NCBI GenBank assembly: GCA_000526435.1
Contig: JAGB01000002.1
Coordinates: 868,001 to 932,000, forward strand
Source: Caldicoprobacter oshimai DSM 21659
GTDB lineage: Bacteria > Bacillota > Clostridia > Caldicoprobacterales > Caldicoprobacteraceae
DNA length: 64,000 nucleotides
Direction: 5' to 3'
Below are positions 55,852 to 64,000 of this stretch, in pieces (position 1 is the first letter of the stretch; every line of letters begins with the position of its first letter). Position numbers and translations under genes: made by a program. Below the pieces are notes generated by a model, which was not told the DNA's origin, searched no databases, and saw nothing but the letters and a program-made list of their open reading frames with translations.

Positions 55852-57348
55852 ATGGCTCTGTGTACGTTTGACAATAACTACCATATGTTTGATGTGACTC
55901 CAGTGGAAAACCTGTTTATACAGGAATTCATGCTAAAAGCTCCGGGCGATTTCGTAAAGGTGTATCTTTACGGGCTCAAGCAGTGCTACTATCCTGAATA
56001 CGCCGAAAATTCGCTGGAAAGCTTTGCCCGAGCCCTGGAGCTTGACCAAGAAGTGGTTGTAAATGCTTTTCACTACTGGGAAAGACAGGGTATATTGAAA
56101 ATTATTGAAAACGAGGATGGAAAGTTTGCCGTACAATACTTCAATATAAAGGATATCCTCTACAATAAAAACTTGAACGCTGAGAATACGCTATACAAAT
56201 ACAGGGATTTCAACCAAAACCTCCAGCTGATCTTTGACAAACGGCTGCTGACACCACAGGAGTACCTCAAAATATATGATTGGCTGGAGGTCCTCCAACT
56301 GCCCAAAGAAGTCGTGCTCATGATGATACGGTTTTACATATCAAAGAAAGGCCCTAACATTAGCATCAACTACCTCGACAAGATAGCACAGCAATGGGCC
56401 AGGGAGGGAATAAACACTCTGCAAAAAGCCGAAGAGTACATAGAGAGCTGTGAATCGTGTTATCAGGATACCACTGCTGTGCTGAAATACCTGGGAATCC
56501 ATAGAACGCCTACCAAGGCCGAACTGGAGCTTTACAAAAAATGGCGGGATATCTGGGGATTTTCGCTGAACGCCATACTGCAGGCCTGCAAGGAAACAAC
56601 CAAAACCAGTTCGCCCAGTTTTGGGTATCTGGACAAAATACTGGAAAACTTTAATAGGTTGGGACTTAAAACGCCCCAGCAGATAAACCAATACCTGGAA
56701 AACAGAGAAACCATCATGAGCAAAATAAAGGAAGTACTTTTTGAACTGGGATACAAGGATACCACCCCCACTCCCGAGTACCAGGCCTTTTACATGAAAT
56801 GGACAGGCCAGTGGCAGCTACAGCACGAGGTTATCTTGATTGCCTGCAAACAATGCGTACGCAAAAAGCTGGATACCAGCTTTGAAACGATAGATGCCAT
56901 GCTAAAACGCTGGGTAGAAAAGGGCCTGCGCACAAAAGAAGATATCAAGGAGTACCTTAAGAGAAAACAAAAGCTTAACGAACAGATACAGGCAGTCCTT
57001 GAACGGGTGGGCGAAGAGAGATCTGTCACGCCGGCGGATCGCAAGCTATTCCTGAAATGGACCGAGGAATGGAAGCTGCCCTACGAACTTATACTTCAGG
57101 CTGCTGAATATTCAGTTATAGCCGAAAATAAATTTTCGTTCATGAACAAAATCCTCTACAGCTGGTATAATAGCGGTATAAGGACGGTTGAGGAGGCCAG
57201 AGCCGATCATGAACGCCATTTGAAAGGGCTGTATTTGGTAGCACAAAACAAGCCCTTGAAAAAACAGGTGGATTTCAATAAATTCGAACAGCATACTTAT
57301 ACCGATGAAGAGCTGGAGTTCCTGTTTGAGGACATCGAAAACGGCTAA
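55852..57348 (+). CDS. DnaD/DnaB-domain replication initiation protein with repeated DnaB_2-type domains
   Basis: A primosome-type protein of about 498 residues. The N-terminal winged helix starts FMLKAPGDFVKVYLYGLKQCYYP; four tandem DnaD-like helical modules follow at about 85-95 residue intervals (each with a WxxxWGFSLNAILQACKET-type stretch followed by SFGYLDKILENF), more than the one or two usual in DnaD or DnaB. I chose ATG 55852 because MALCTFDNNYHMFDVTPVE matches the family N-terminus and GAGG lies eight bases upstream. A GTG 55819 start would be longer. It is immediately followed by the DnaC-like helicase loader, so they are co-expressed. Confidence 0.87.
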   Translation: MALCTFDNNYHMFDVTPVENLFIQEFMLKAPGDFVKVYLYGLKQCYYPEYAENSLESFARALELDQEVVVNAFHYWERQGILKIIENEDGKFAVQYFNIKDILYNKNLNAENTLYKYRDFNQNLQLIFDKRLLTPQEYLKIYDWLEVLQLPKEVVLMMIRFYISKKGPNISINYLDKIAQQWAREGINTLQKAEEYIESCESCYQDTTAVLKYLGIHRTPTKAELELYKKWRDIWGFSLNAILQACKETTKTSSPSFGYLDKILENFNRLGLKTPQQINQYLENRETIMSKIKEVLFELGYKDTTPTPEYQAFYMKWTGQWQLQHEVILIACKQCVRKKLDTSFETIDAMLKRWVEKGLRTKEDIKEYLKRKQKLNEQIQAVLERVGEERSVTPADRKLFLKWTEEWKLPYELILQAAEYSVIAENKFSFMNKILYSWYNSGIRTVEEARADHERHLKGLYLVAQNKPLKKQVDFNKFEQHTYTDEELEFLFEDIENG

Positions 57349-57366
57349 TTTTTGGGGGCACTTGCC

Positions 57367-58362
57367 ATGAAAGAAGTGATTCTCAAGGAGATATTGAAGG
57401 AGTATGAGGATATACGCCATCAGGAGGAAGAAGCTCTAAAACAAAGGGAAAACCACATAATGCAAGCAATACCTGAAATCGCTGATATGCGCCGTGCTTT
57501 GGTGGAACTGATGGCACGGCGCTCCATGGAAATAATACGGAACCCAAACAGTTTTAGCCAAGCGCTGGATGATCTGGAACAAAGGATACAAGAGCTAAAA
57601 CGCAAAGAAAAAGAACTGCTTGTTGAGCATGGCTTTCCCCCTGATTACCTGTCCATCCACTACCGTTGTCCAAAATGCAAGGACACTGGATACACGGGAG
57701 ACCTCATAAAGGAAAAATGCTCCTGCCTTGTTCAAAGACTCGTTGAAAAAACCTATCAATTGTCCGACATAAAAGAGCTGGAACAGCAAAACTTTGACAC
57801 CTTCGACCCGCAGGTATTCCCCGACATACCCCTTGAAGGCAGCCGGCTGACCCAGAGGGAATACATGGTCCAGCTTAAAAACCGTCTTATGGAATATGTG
57901 AGCGAATTCCCTAACAACCAGAGAAAGACCATACTCTTCTCGGGCAAGACAGGGCTTGGTAAAACCTTTTTGCTCAACTGTATGGCAAAGGCCATCCTGG
58001 ACAAAGGATATACCGTCATGCGTATCTCAGCATACAAGCTGTTCAACCAGCTGTTCCTCAGCGCTCTGCAGGATAACGAGCAAAACCAGTTCCTGTTTAA
58101 CTGCCTGTTCGAGGTGGACGTGCTCATCATCGATGACCTGGGCACCGAGACCCAAAGAAACAACTTTACCTCGGAGGATTTATTCAACATACTGAATGAA
58201 CGCCTGATACAGCAAAAACACACGTTTTTATCCACGAATCTGGGCCTCAGCGAGATAAAGGAACGGTATTCTGACCGAATTGCATCGCGCCTTTTTGATA
58301 CATCCAATACCATGCTGATAAAGTTCATGGGCCAGGATATACGGATAAGGGGCAGAAGCTAA
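57367..58362 (+). CDS. DnaC/DnaI-like replicative helicase loader (AAA+ ATPase)
   Basis: A 331-residue AAA+ helicase loader. The N-terminal part is a coiled coil; a cysteine pair set (CPKCKDTGYTGDLIKEKCSC) gives a zinc-finger-like element as in DnaI. The ATPase core has Walker A GKTGLGKTFLLN and Walker B DVLIIDDLGTE, with sensor STNLGLSEIKERY. The start ATG 57367 follows GGGGG after the DnaD-like stop. Together with the DnaD-like gene it forms the conserved Bacillota replication restart or initiation module. Confidence 0.9.
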   Translation: MKEVILKEILKEYEDIRHQEEEALKQRENHIMQAIPEIADMRRALVELMARRSMEIIRNPNSFSQALDDLEQRIQELKRKEKELLVEHGFPPDYLSIHYRCPKCKDTGYTGDLIKEKCSCLVQRLVEKTYQLSDIKELEQQNFDTFDPQVFPDIPLEGSRLTQREYMVQLKNRLMEYVSEFPNNQRKTILFSGKTGLGKTFLLNCMAKAILDKGYTVMRISAYKLFNQLFLSALQDNEQNQFLFNCLFEVDVLIIDDLGTETQRNNFTSEDLFNILNERLIQQKHTFLSTNLGLSEIKERYSDRIASRLFDTSNTMLIKFMGQDIRIRGRS

Positions 58363-58430
58363 TAATCTTTCATAGACAAAATTTATGATAACTTTTATTG
58401 ATTTACTGTAGAACTGCTTTGCTTGCTATA

Positions 58431-58477
58431 AAAAGAAGCTCCTTTTGGCTTTATTGCTATAAAAAGGAGCTTCTTCT
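58431..58477. terminator. bidirectional terminator between the dnaC-like gene and oppF
   Basis: AAGAAGCTCCTTTT and AAAAAGGAGCTTCTT form a long stem separating convergent transcripts. Confidence 0.85.
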
Positions 58478-58513
58478 CAATGTACTTCCACCATAGAGAA
58501 TAAACTTTTAAAA

Positions 58514-59530
58514 CTATTCTATCCCTGCTAAACTCAGTTTATCAGCAAAATGACAACTTACAAAATGTTCATTGCCGTTCTCTCCTATATTTATTAGAGA
58601 AGGGTACTCTTGTTTGCATATATCCTTCGCATAAGGGCACCTAGGATGGAAATAACATCCGCTGGGTGGGTTGGAGGGGTCTGCCACTTCTCCAAATAAA
58701 AGCTTTCTAGTTTCTCTATACTTGGGATCCGGCTTTGGTACCGCGGCCAATAATGCCTCGGTATATGGATGCTTTGGGTTTTTAAATAATTCCTCTGTTT
58801 CTGCAATTTCCACTATTTTCCCTGTATACATTACAGCCACTCTATCGCTTATATGTTCTACTACCCCCAAATCATGGGAGATAAATAAATATGTAAGATG
58901 GAATTTTTCTTGTAAATCCTGCAAAAGATTTAACGTCTGAGCTTGAATAGATACATCTAATGCCGATACCGGCTCATCACATACTATCAATCTCGGATTT
59001 AAAGCCAATGCCCTTGCTATCCCTATACGCTGGCGTTGCCCACCGCTAAAAGCGTGAGGATACCTTATCATATACTCCGGTCTCAATCCTACTGCTTTCA
59101 TCAATTCTGCCACTCTGTCTTCTAATTCTTTGCCTCTTGCTACTCCATTTACCAACAATGGTTCGCCTATTATATCTTTTACTGTCATTCTTGGGTTCAA
59201 TGAAGAATATGGATCCTGAAATATCATCTGCATATGTTTTCTTGTTTGTTTCAGTTCTTTTTTGTTTAATTGCAGTATATTTATTAAAGTACCGTTTATG
59301 TTAAACAAGATTTCGCCTTCCGTCGGCTCTATCGCTCTGAGAATAGCTCTTCCTGTAGTAGTCTTGCCACTACCAGATTCTCCAACCAATCCTAAAGTTT
59401 CTCCTTCCCTTATATAAAAACTTATATCGTCTACTGCTTTTACCTCTCCTACCTTCTTCCTCCAAAACCCTTTTTGAATAGGAAAATATTTCTTTAGACT
59501 TTTTACCTCTAGTAATACATTGCTACCCAT
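58514..59530 (-). CDS. oppF: oligopeptide ABC transporter ATP-binding protein OppF
   Basis: A 338-residue ATPase of the Opp/Dpp peptide importer: Walker [12 protein letters not shown], signature [15 protein letters not shown], Walker B IVCDEP, H-loop SHDLGV. The C-terminal oligopeptide domain has the Cys-rich [19 protein letters not shown]. The start ATG is preceded by GGAGGTAGATAGAAA, which includes the oppD stop. It is the last gene of the opp operon. Confidence 0.95.
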   Translation of the reverse strand: MGSNVLLEVKSLKKYFPIQKGFWRKKVGEVKAVDDISFYIREGETLGLVGESGSGKTTTGRAILRAIEPTEGEILFNINGTLINILQLNKKELKQTRKHMQMIFQDPYSSLNPRMTVKDIIGEPLLVNGVARGKELEDRVAELMKAVGLRPEYMIRYPHAFSGGQRQRIGIARALALNPRLIVCDEPVSALDVSIQAQTLNLLQDLQEKFHLTYLFISHDLGVVEHISDRVAVMYTGKIVEIAETEELFKNPKHPYTEALLAAVPKPDPKYRETRKLLFGEVADPSNPPSGCYFHPRCPYAKDICKQEYPSLINIGENGNEHFVSCHFADKLSLAGIE

Positions 59531-59533
59531 TTT

Positions 59534-60532
59534 CTATCTACCTCCGTATAAAAAGCAACTGACCTTATGTCCTGTGGTTATCTCTATCTCCGGCGGCTCC
59601 GCTTTATCACATGTGCCTTCCACATATGATGGACACCTTGGATGGAATCTACATCCCGTAGGCAAATTATAGGGATCTGGTACCATACCCTCTATGGACT
59701 CCAATCTCCCTTTAACTTTCTTCCCTACTTTAGGTATGGATTTCAATAATGCTACAGTGTATGGATGTTTTGGATTATAAAAAATCTCATTTACCGGCCC
59801 GCTCTCAACTATCTTTCCCAAATACATGACCGCTACATCATCTGCCATTTCGGCTATTACTCCCATATTATGAGTGATCAACATTGTCGCCATTCCCATC
59901 TCTTTTTGCAAATTCTTTATAAGGTCTAAGATTTGCGCTTGTATAGTGACATCCAGCGCCGTTGTTGGTTCATCCGCTATTAAAAGGCTTGGATTGCTGG
60001 ATATAGCCATAGCTATCATTGCCCGCTGACGCATTCCTCCTGAAAGTTCAAAGGGATATGCATCTACCCTTTCTTCTGGTTTTGGTATCCCTACTCTTCC
60101 CAACAAATCTATTGCTATTTTTCTCGCCTGCTCTTTTGTAACATTTTGATGTAATAAGATTGCTTCTATTATCTGATCGCCTATGGTATATACAGGAGCA
60201 AGGGCAGTCATTGGCTCCTGAAATACCATTGCAACCTCTTTACCTCTTATATCCCTAATTTCTTGACCTTTAGGATCAAGTTTAACCAAATCTACAGAAC
60301 CATCATCTCTGTAAAATATAATTTCGCCTTCAACGATTTCTCCCCGTGGAGGAAGAATCCTTAAAATAGACTGAGCAGTTATGCTCTTACCACATCCAGA
60401 TTCCCCTACCACTCCAAAAGTTTTGCCTTTTTCTATCTTAAAATTAACCCCATCTACAGCTTTAACTACACCCTCGTCAAGAAAAAAGTAAGTTCTAAGA
60501 TTTTTAACTTCTAACAAAACATTATCTCCCAT
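59534..60532 (-). CDS. oppD: oligopeptide ABC transporter ATP-binding protein OppD
   Basis: A 332-residue partner ATPase: Walker A GESGCGKSITAQ, signature LSGGMRQRAMIAMAI, Walker B LLIADEPTTALDV, C-terminal GCRFHPRCP with zinc- or cluster-like cysteines. The ATG at 60532 has AAGGAGG ten bases upstream; the frame extends to 60586 without a better site. It forms a heterodimer with OppF. Confidence 0.95.
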   Translation of the reverse strand: MGDNVLLEVKNLRTYFFLDEGVVKAVDGVNFKIEKGKTFGVVGESGCGKSITAQSILRILPPRGEIVEGEIIFYRDDGSVDLVKLDPKGQEIRDIRGKEVAMVFQEPMTALAPVYTIGDQIIEAILLHQNVTKEQARKIAIDLLGRVGIPKPEERVDAYPFELSGGMRQRAMIAMAISSNPSLLIADEPTTALDVTIQAQILDLIKNLQKEMGMATMLITHNMGVIAEMADDVAVMYLGKIVESGPVNEIFYNPKHPYTVALLKSIPKVGKKVKGRLESIEGMVPDPYNLPTGCRFHPRCPSYVEGTCDKAEPPEIEITTGHKVSCFLYGGR

Positions 60533-60545
60533 GGAATTATCCTCC

Positions 60546-61682
60546 TTATCTTGAATAAGGATCTGCTGCATCTCGTAAACCATCACCTAAAAAGTTAAAA
60601 GAAAGTACCGTTACTATTATGAAAAACGCGGGAATAAGTCTCCAAGGATAATGAGCCACAGCAATTACCTGCTGTGCATCCTGAAGCAGTACGCCCCAGC
60701 TAATGGCCGGCGGTCTCAATCCCAACCCTATAAAACTCAAAGAGGTCTCTCCAAGTATCATGCCAGGTATAGAAAGAGTAATAGAGGCTATCAAATGACT
60801 GGCAAAAGACGGCAACATGTGCCTGGTTATTATTCTCCATTCACTAGCACCAGTTAACCTTGCTGCTAAAATGAAATCCTCTTCTCTCAAACTCAGCAAC
60901 CTGCCACGTACCACCCTTGCCAGACCACCCCAGCCTACGAGAGAAAGTATTATAGTAATAGCAAAATAGGTTCTTATAACTGACCAATCTTGGGGAATGG
61001 CTGCTGATAACGCCATCCATAATGGAATAGTTGGGATAGACACGAGAAAGTCTATAGTGCGTTGAATAACCTCATCAATAGTTCCTCCAAAATATCCCGA
61101 AATCCCTCCAAGCAGCGTTCCCAAAATAAAGCTTAAAAAGACACCTACCAAGCCAATAGTCAACGATATTCTCGCCCCATATATAACCCTTGAAAACAAA
61201 TCTCTGCCTAATTCGTCGGTCCCAAACAGAAAGACCGGACCATCTTTAGACCCAAATAAATGCAAGTCACTTTCAAACAAACCCCACAATTTGTATTTAC
61301 TCCCCCTGACAAACAACCGAACAGCATACTTTTTACTTTCATCTTCAACGAAAACTTTGCGAAAAGTCTCCATGTCCATTTCTTGCTTCATCCCATATAC
61401 AAATGGTCCCCGGAACCCTTCTTCTTTAGAATAAAAACGTACCAGTTGAGGAGGAGCATTCTTGTAATCTTCAAACCGCTCCCATGGATCATAGGGCGCT
61501 ATAAATTCACAAAAGAGAACAATGATATAAAGGAAAGCCAAAATACACATGCTTACCATGGCCAATTTGTGTCGTTTAAATTTCCACCACATCAATTGCC
61601 ATTGCGAGGCCAAAAATATCTTTTCATCTTTAATTTCTTCTTTTTTTCTTCTAGCGAGTTTAGTAAATAATTGCATCATCAT
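60546..61682 (-). CDS. oppC: oligopeptide ABC transporter permease OppC
   Basis: A 378-residue permease with an N-terminal cytosolic leader, a first membrane segment (residues 44-64), an unusually long extracytosolic insert (about residues 70-140, containing FRGPFVYGMKQEMDMETFRKVFVED) and the BPD_transp_1 core with EAA loop DDFILAARLTGASEWRIITRHMLP. The ATG overlaps the oppB stop. The insert is longer than in standard OppC (about 300 residues). Confidence 0.93.
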   Translation of the reverse strand: MMMQLFTKLARRKKEEIKDEKIFLASQWQLMWWKFKRHKLAMVSMCILAFLYIIVLFCEFIAPYDPWERFEDYKNAPPQLVRFYSKEEGFRGPFVYGMKQEMDMETFRKVFVEDESKKYAVRLFVRGSKYKLWGLFESDLHLFGSKDGPVFLFGTDELGRDLFSRVIYGARISLTIGLVGVFLSFILGTLLGGISGYFGGTIDEVIQRTIDFLVSIPTIPLWMALSAAIPQDWSVIRTYFAITIILSLVGWGGLARVVRGRLLSLREEDFILAARLTGASEWRIITRHMLPSFASHLIASITLSIPGMILGETSLSFIGLGLRPPAISWGVLLQDAQQVIAVAHYPWRLIPAFFIIVTVLSFNFLGDGLRDAADPYSR

Positions 61683-62680
61683 TTCCCCCCCGTATTCCCA
61701 TATCTGATTCGAGGGTCAGCCCAGGCCAATAAAATATCAGAAATCAAAGTGCCTACCAAAGTGAGGGCTCCCATTATCAAAATGAGGCTTCCTGCAAGAT
61801 ACATGTCCTGAGCCAAAAGCGCTTGCATGAGCAAGGGCCCTATAGTTGGCAGATTTAGAATTATAGACGCTAAGGATTCTCCAGAAAAGATGGCCGGCAA
61901 TGTCCAGCCAATAGTGCTAATCATTGGATTCACAGCTATACGAATAGGGTATTTAATCAATAACCTTGTTTCCGATAGACCTTTGGCCCTGGCAACGGTT
62001 ACATATTGCTTCCTCAATTCATCCAGCAAGTTCGCTCTCATAGTGCGGATATTCCCCGCTATCCCTGAAACTGCAATAATTATCACCGGCACCCATATGC
62101 GTTTTAGCATATCCAAAACCTTGGCTAAACTCCAAGGAGCATCCACAAACTGCTGAGAGAAAAGTCCGCTAATGTATATGTCAAATTTAGTATACGCAAA
62201 CCAAATAATCAATAAAGCCAACAGAAAGCCAGGTATCGAAACGCCAATAAAGCCTATAAATGTGAAGATATAGTCAAACATCGAATACTGTTTAACGGCT
62301 GAATAAATCCCAATAGAAACGCCTATAATCCATACAAACACAATCGAAAACAATGAAATCACAGCACTTAAAGCCACCCTCTCTTTAATGAGTTCAACAA
62401 CTGGCCTATTCCATCGAAAAGAACGACCAAAATCCCCGTGTAAAATTATATTTTTAATCCAGGTAATATACCGGATATGCAGCGGTTTATCCAAGGCATA
62501 TTGTTTAACTAATCTGGCTATTTCTTCTTCACTGATCAAAACTCCTGAGCTCTTTAATTGCTCTATGTAAACCGTCAAGAAGTCTCCTGGCGGAAGTTCA
62601 ATTATAATAAAGACTACAATGGAAAGGATAAACAGCAAAGGGATTAAAGATAAAAATCTGCGAATCACATAACCAGCCAT
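61679..62680 (-). CDS. oppB: oligopeptide ABC transporter permease OppB
   Basis: A 333-residue permease with six membrane segments and EAA motif KQYVTVARAKGLSETRLLIKYPIR. ATG 62680 follows AAAGGAG; the open frame to 62725 is not used. It lies downstream of oppA with a hairpin between them. Confidence 0.93.
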   Translation of the reverse strand: MAGYVIRRFLSLIPLLFILSIVVFIIIELPPGDFLTVYIEQLKSSGVLISEEEIARLVKQYALDKPLHIRYITWIKNIILHGDFGRSFRWNRPVVELIKERVALSAVISLFSIVFVWIIGVSIGIYSAVKQYSMFDYIFTFIGFIGVSIPGFLLALLIIWFAYTKFDIYISGLFSQQFVDAPWSLAKVLDMLKRIWVPVIIIAVSGIAGNIRTMRANLLDELRKQYVTVARAKGLSETRLLIKYPIRIAVNPMISTIGWTLPAIFSGESLASIILNLPTIGPLLMQALLAQDMYLAGSLILIMGALTLVGTLISDILLAWADPRIRYGNTGGK

Positions 62681-62700
62681 ATCCAGTCTCCTTTCTTTTT

Positions 62701-62731
62701 CCCTGGATGGTGGGATGACCACCATCCAGGG
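62701..62731 (-). terminator. hairpin between oppA and oppB
   Basis: CCCTGGATGGTGG and CCACCATCCAGGG form a 13-bp stem immediately after the oppA stop, without a long T-run. Such intercistronic hairpins usually lower expression of permease genes relative to the binding protein or stabilise its mRNA. Confidence 0.7.
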
Positions 62732-62740
62732 GAGTTGTGA

Positions 62741-64000
62741 CTATTCATCATAGAAAAGTACCTCGCCGGCAAAATTGGCCATAATCTGATATCCCTTCTC
62801 CGGAACATTTTTTATCCTATTGGAAACAATTAAAGGAATCATAACGTCTTCAACAGGTACAATCAGGAAGAGAGAATCGTGCATTGCCTTCTCCCACTCG
62901 TCCATATGAATTCCTATTTCTTCAAAGCTTTTGCTTGCTCGCATTTTTCGGTAGAGTTCAAATACAGGCTTAAGTGAATCAGGCGGTTCTATCCCCTCTT
63001 TGCCGAATCTGGTATACCATTTATGGAAGCCATCCGAAACCTTATAACGATCATTTAGAAATACCCACTCTAACATGTAAGGATTACCCTGCGCCACAGG
63101 CAAATCAAACCAGCTCGAAACAATGACTTGAGTTTCATTCGCCTGTACACGCGAACTTAACAGTGAAGACTCCACTTGCTTCATCGTCGTATATATACCT
63201 ATATTTTTCCAGTATTCAACTAATAGCTCAATCATCGGTATAAAATCGGTAGCCGGAGCGCTTGTTTCTATTAAAAGTTCCATCCTTTTTCCATCGGGTC
63301 TTAAGCGCCAGCCTTCAGAATCTCTCTTATCTAGACCCATGTTATCAAGCAATTGATTTGCTTTTTCAGGATCATACTCGCTGGGGGTTATCTTTGATGG
63401 AGAGGCAAAGCCGTGATAAACTGCATCTATTATTTCTTCCCGATTAATAGCGAGGTTCAAAGCCTGTCGAAATCTTGTATCCCATACTATCTCACGCCAT
63501 ACAGGATCCGGATTGCTGTAATTAAACGTAATCGGAATGGGGCAATGGAATTTTAGAGGTATTACCCTATAACCCCCCTTATTCTCATTTTCTTTATATA
63601 GAGCCACCTCGGTTATGGATACCGCCTGGCGCGCTAAATCAACTTCTCCTCCCATTATCTTCATAGGAAGCATATCCACCGTAGTCACTGTATCCGCCCT
63701 AATCTCATCTATATATGGCAACTGGTTTCCTGCAGCATCCACCTTCCAGTAATAGGGATTCCGCCTCAGTATGGCTACTTGTGCGCTAGGCATATCTACC
63801 AACATATAAGGAGCCAAAGTTGGGCATCCAATTCTAGTTTTCTCTAATGCGCCTCCTCCCCAGGAATAGAGGCTGTATAACCTATACCATTCGTTTTCTC
63901 CTAGACCATTCTCCTCCAATAAAGGCTTTAATTCTTCTAATGGAGTATACTTAATATGGAACTTTTTCATTATTAAATTAAATCGCTTATGAATAAACAC
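62741..64000 (-). CDS. oppA: extracellular solute-binding protein family 5 (OppA-like), 5' end beyond the window
   Basis: The visible C-terminal 419 residues belong to the family 5 peptide-binding proteins (RRNPYYWKVDAAGNQLPYIDEI, WDTRFRQALNLAINREEIIDAVYHG, YDPEKANQLLDNMGL). It would bind peptides or oligosaccharides outside the membrane and pass them to OppBC. The signal peptide and N-terminal lobe lie beyond position 64000. It is the first visible gene of the opp operon. Confidence 0.93.
   Translation of the reverse strand: MFIHKRFNLIMKKFHIKYTPLEELKPLLEENGLGENEWYRLYSLYSWGGGALEKTRIGCPTLAPYMLVDMPSAQVAILRRNPYYWKVDAAGNQLPYIDEIRADTVTTVDMLPMKIMGGEVDLARQAVSITEVALYKENENKGGYRVIPLKFHCPIPITFNYSNPDPVWREIVWDTRFRQALNLAINREEIIDAVYHGFASPSKITPSEYDPEKANQLLDNMGLDKRDSEGWRLRPDGKRMELLIETSAPATDFIPMIELLVEYWKNIGIYTTMKQVESSLLSSRVQANETQVIVSSWFDLPVAQGNPYMLEWVFLNDRYKVSDGFHKWYTRFGKEGIEPPDSLKPVFELYRKMRASKSFEEIGIHMDEWEKAMHDSLFLIVPVEDVMIPLIVSNRIKNVPEKGYQIMANFAGEVLFYDE

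Overview
The window looks like a chromosomal segment of an anaerobic, low-to-medium GC member of the Bacillota (class Clostridia, possibly a thermophile). The grounds are strong AGGAGG ribosome sites, sigma-A promoters, a cobalamin riboswitch, the DnaD/DnaC-like primosome pair, anaerobe-type oxygen defence (PerR with a peroxiredoxin, rubredoxin, FeoAB), class I two-subunit fumarase, an archaeal-type ProRS, UxaE, and a lone CRISPR-type repeat resembling those of thermophilic Clostridia. The species assignment is inference; no rRNA is present.

Layout. 1-2240: end of an integrated element, with a large serine recombinase whose reading frame runs into the 3' half of a tRNA-Ala(GGC) gene. 2467-3912: proS. 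4076-9916: a set matching the flavin-based extracellular electron transfer (EET) locus known from Listeria: polyprenyl synthase (DmkB-like), EetB-like, EetA-like, ApbE/FmnB lipoprotein and a PplA-like flavinylated lipoprotein, divergent from an NDH-2 NADH dehydrogenase carrying a DoxX-like membrane tail. 10134-11360: a 5'-truncated heavy-metal P-type ATPase. 11786-13635: Gfo/Idh oxidoreductase and ThuA-like protein. 13821-18531: a four-gene Gld-type ABC operon. 18642-21671: CPBP protease, HtrA and WalJ. 22021-23480: fumarase. 23736-28410: MurA, a zinc-ribbon protein, an M1 peptidase and an orphan GAF histidine kinase. 28749-33129: a MATE exporter and the riboswitch-controlled BtuFCD transporter. 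33441-35854: a small ORF, an HPr-like protein without the active-site His, and an M18 aminopeptidase. 36104-40023: feoAB divergent from perR-prx. 40360-45417: UxaE, aldo-keto reductase, rubredoxin, a frameshifted pRiA4b ORF-3-family gene, a CRISPR relic and a small ORF. 45484-45805: tRNA Lys-Glu-Asp-Thr cluster. 45938-52198: FAD dehydrogenase, DUF1858 protein and a sulfur-amino-acid locus (metA, cysK, Rrf2, O-acetylhomoserine sulfhydrylase, second Rrf2). 52448-58362: Gfo/Idh oxidoreductase, glucan phosphorylase, DnaD-like and DnaC-like proteins. 58514-64000: oppFDCBA, with oppA cut by the window end.

How genes work together. The EET set would move electrons from NADH via NDH-2 to a demethylmenaquinone-like quinone made with the DmkB-like synthase, then through EetA/EetB to the FMN lipoprotein PplA, whose FMN is attached by ApbE. 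PerR and its peroxiredoxin, FeoAB and rubredoxin form an iron and oxidative-stress neighbourhood. MetA carries Glu111, predicting acetyl rather than succinyl transfer, which fits the neighbouring O-acetylhomoserine sulfhydrylase.

The most unusual items are the EET locus with the NDH-2/DoxX protein; an AT-rich leader followed by one CRISPR repeat and no spacer; a fumarase ribosome site that reaches its start codon only across a predicted hairpin; a short motif shared by the divergent feoA and perR leaders; and a small ORF whose C-terminus is encoded by the promoter and first part of the cobalamin riboswitch.
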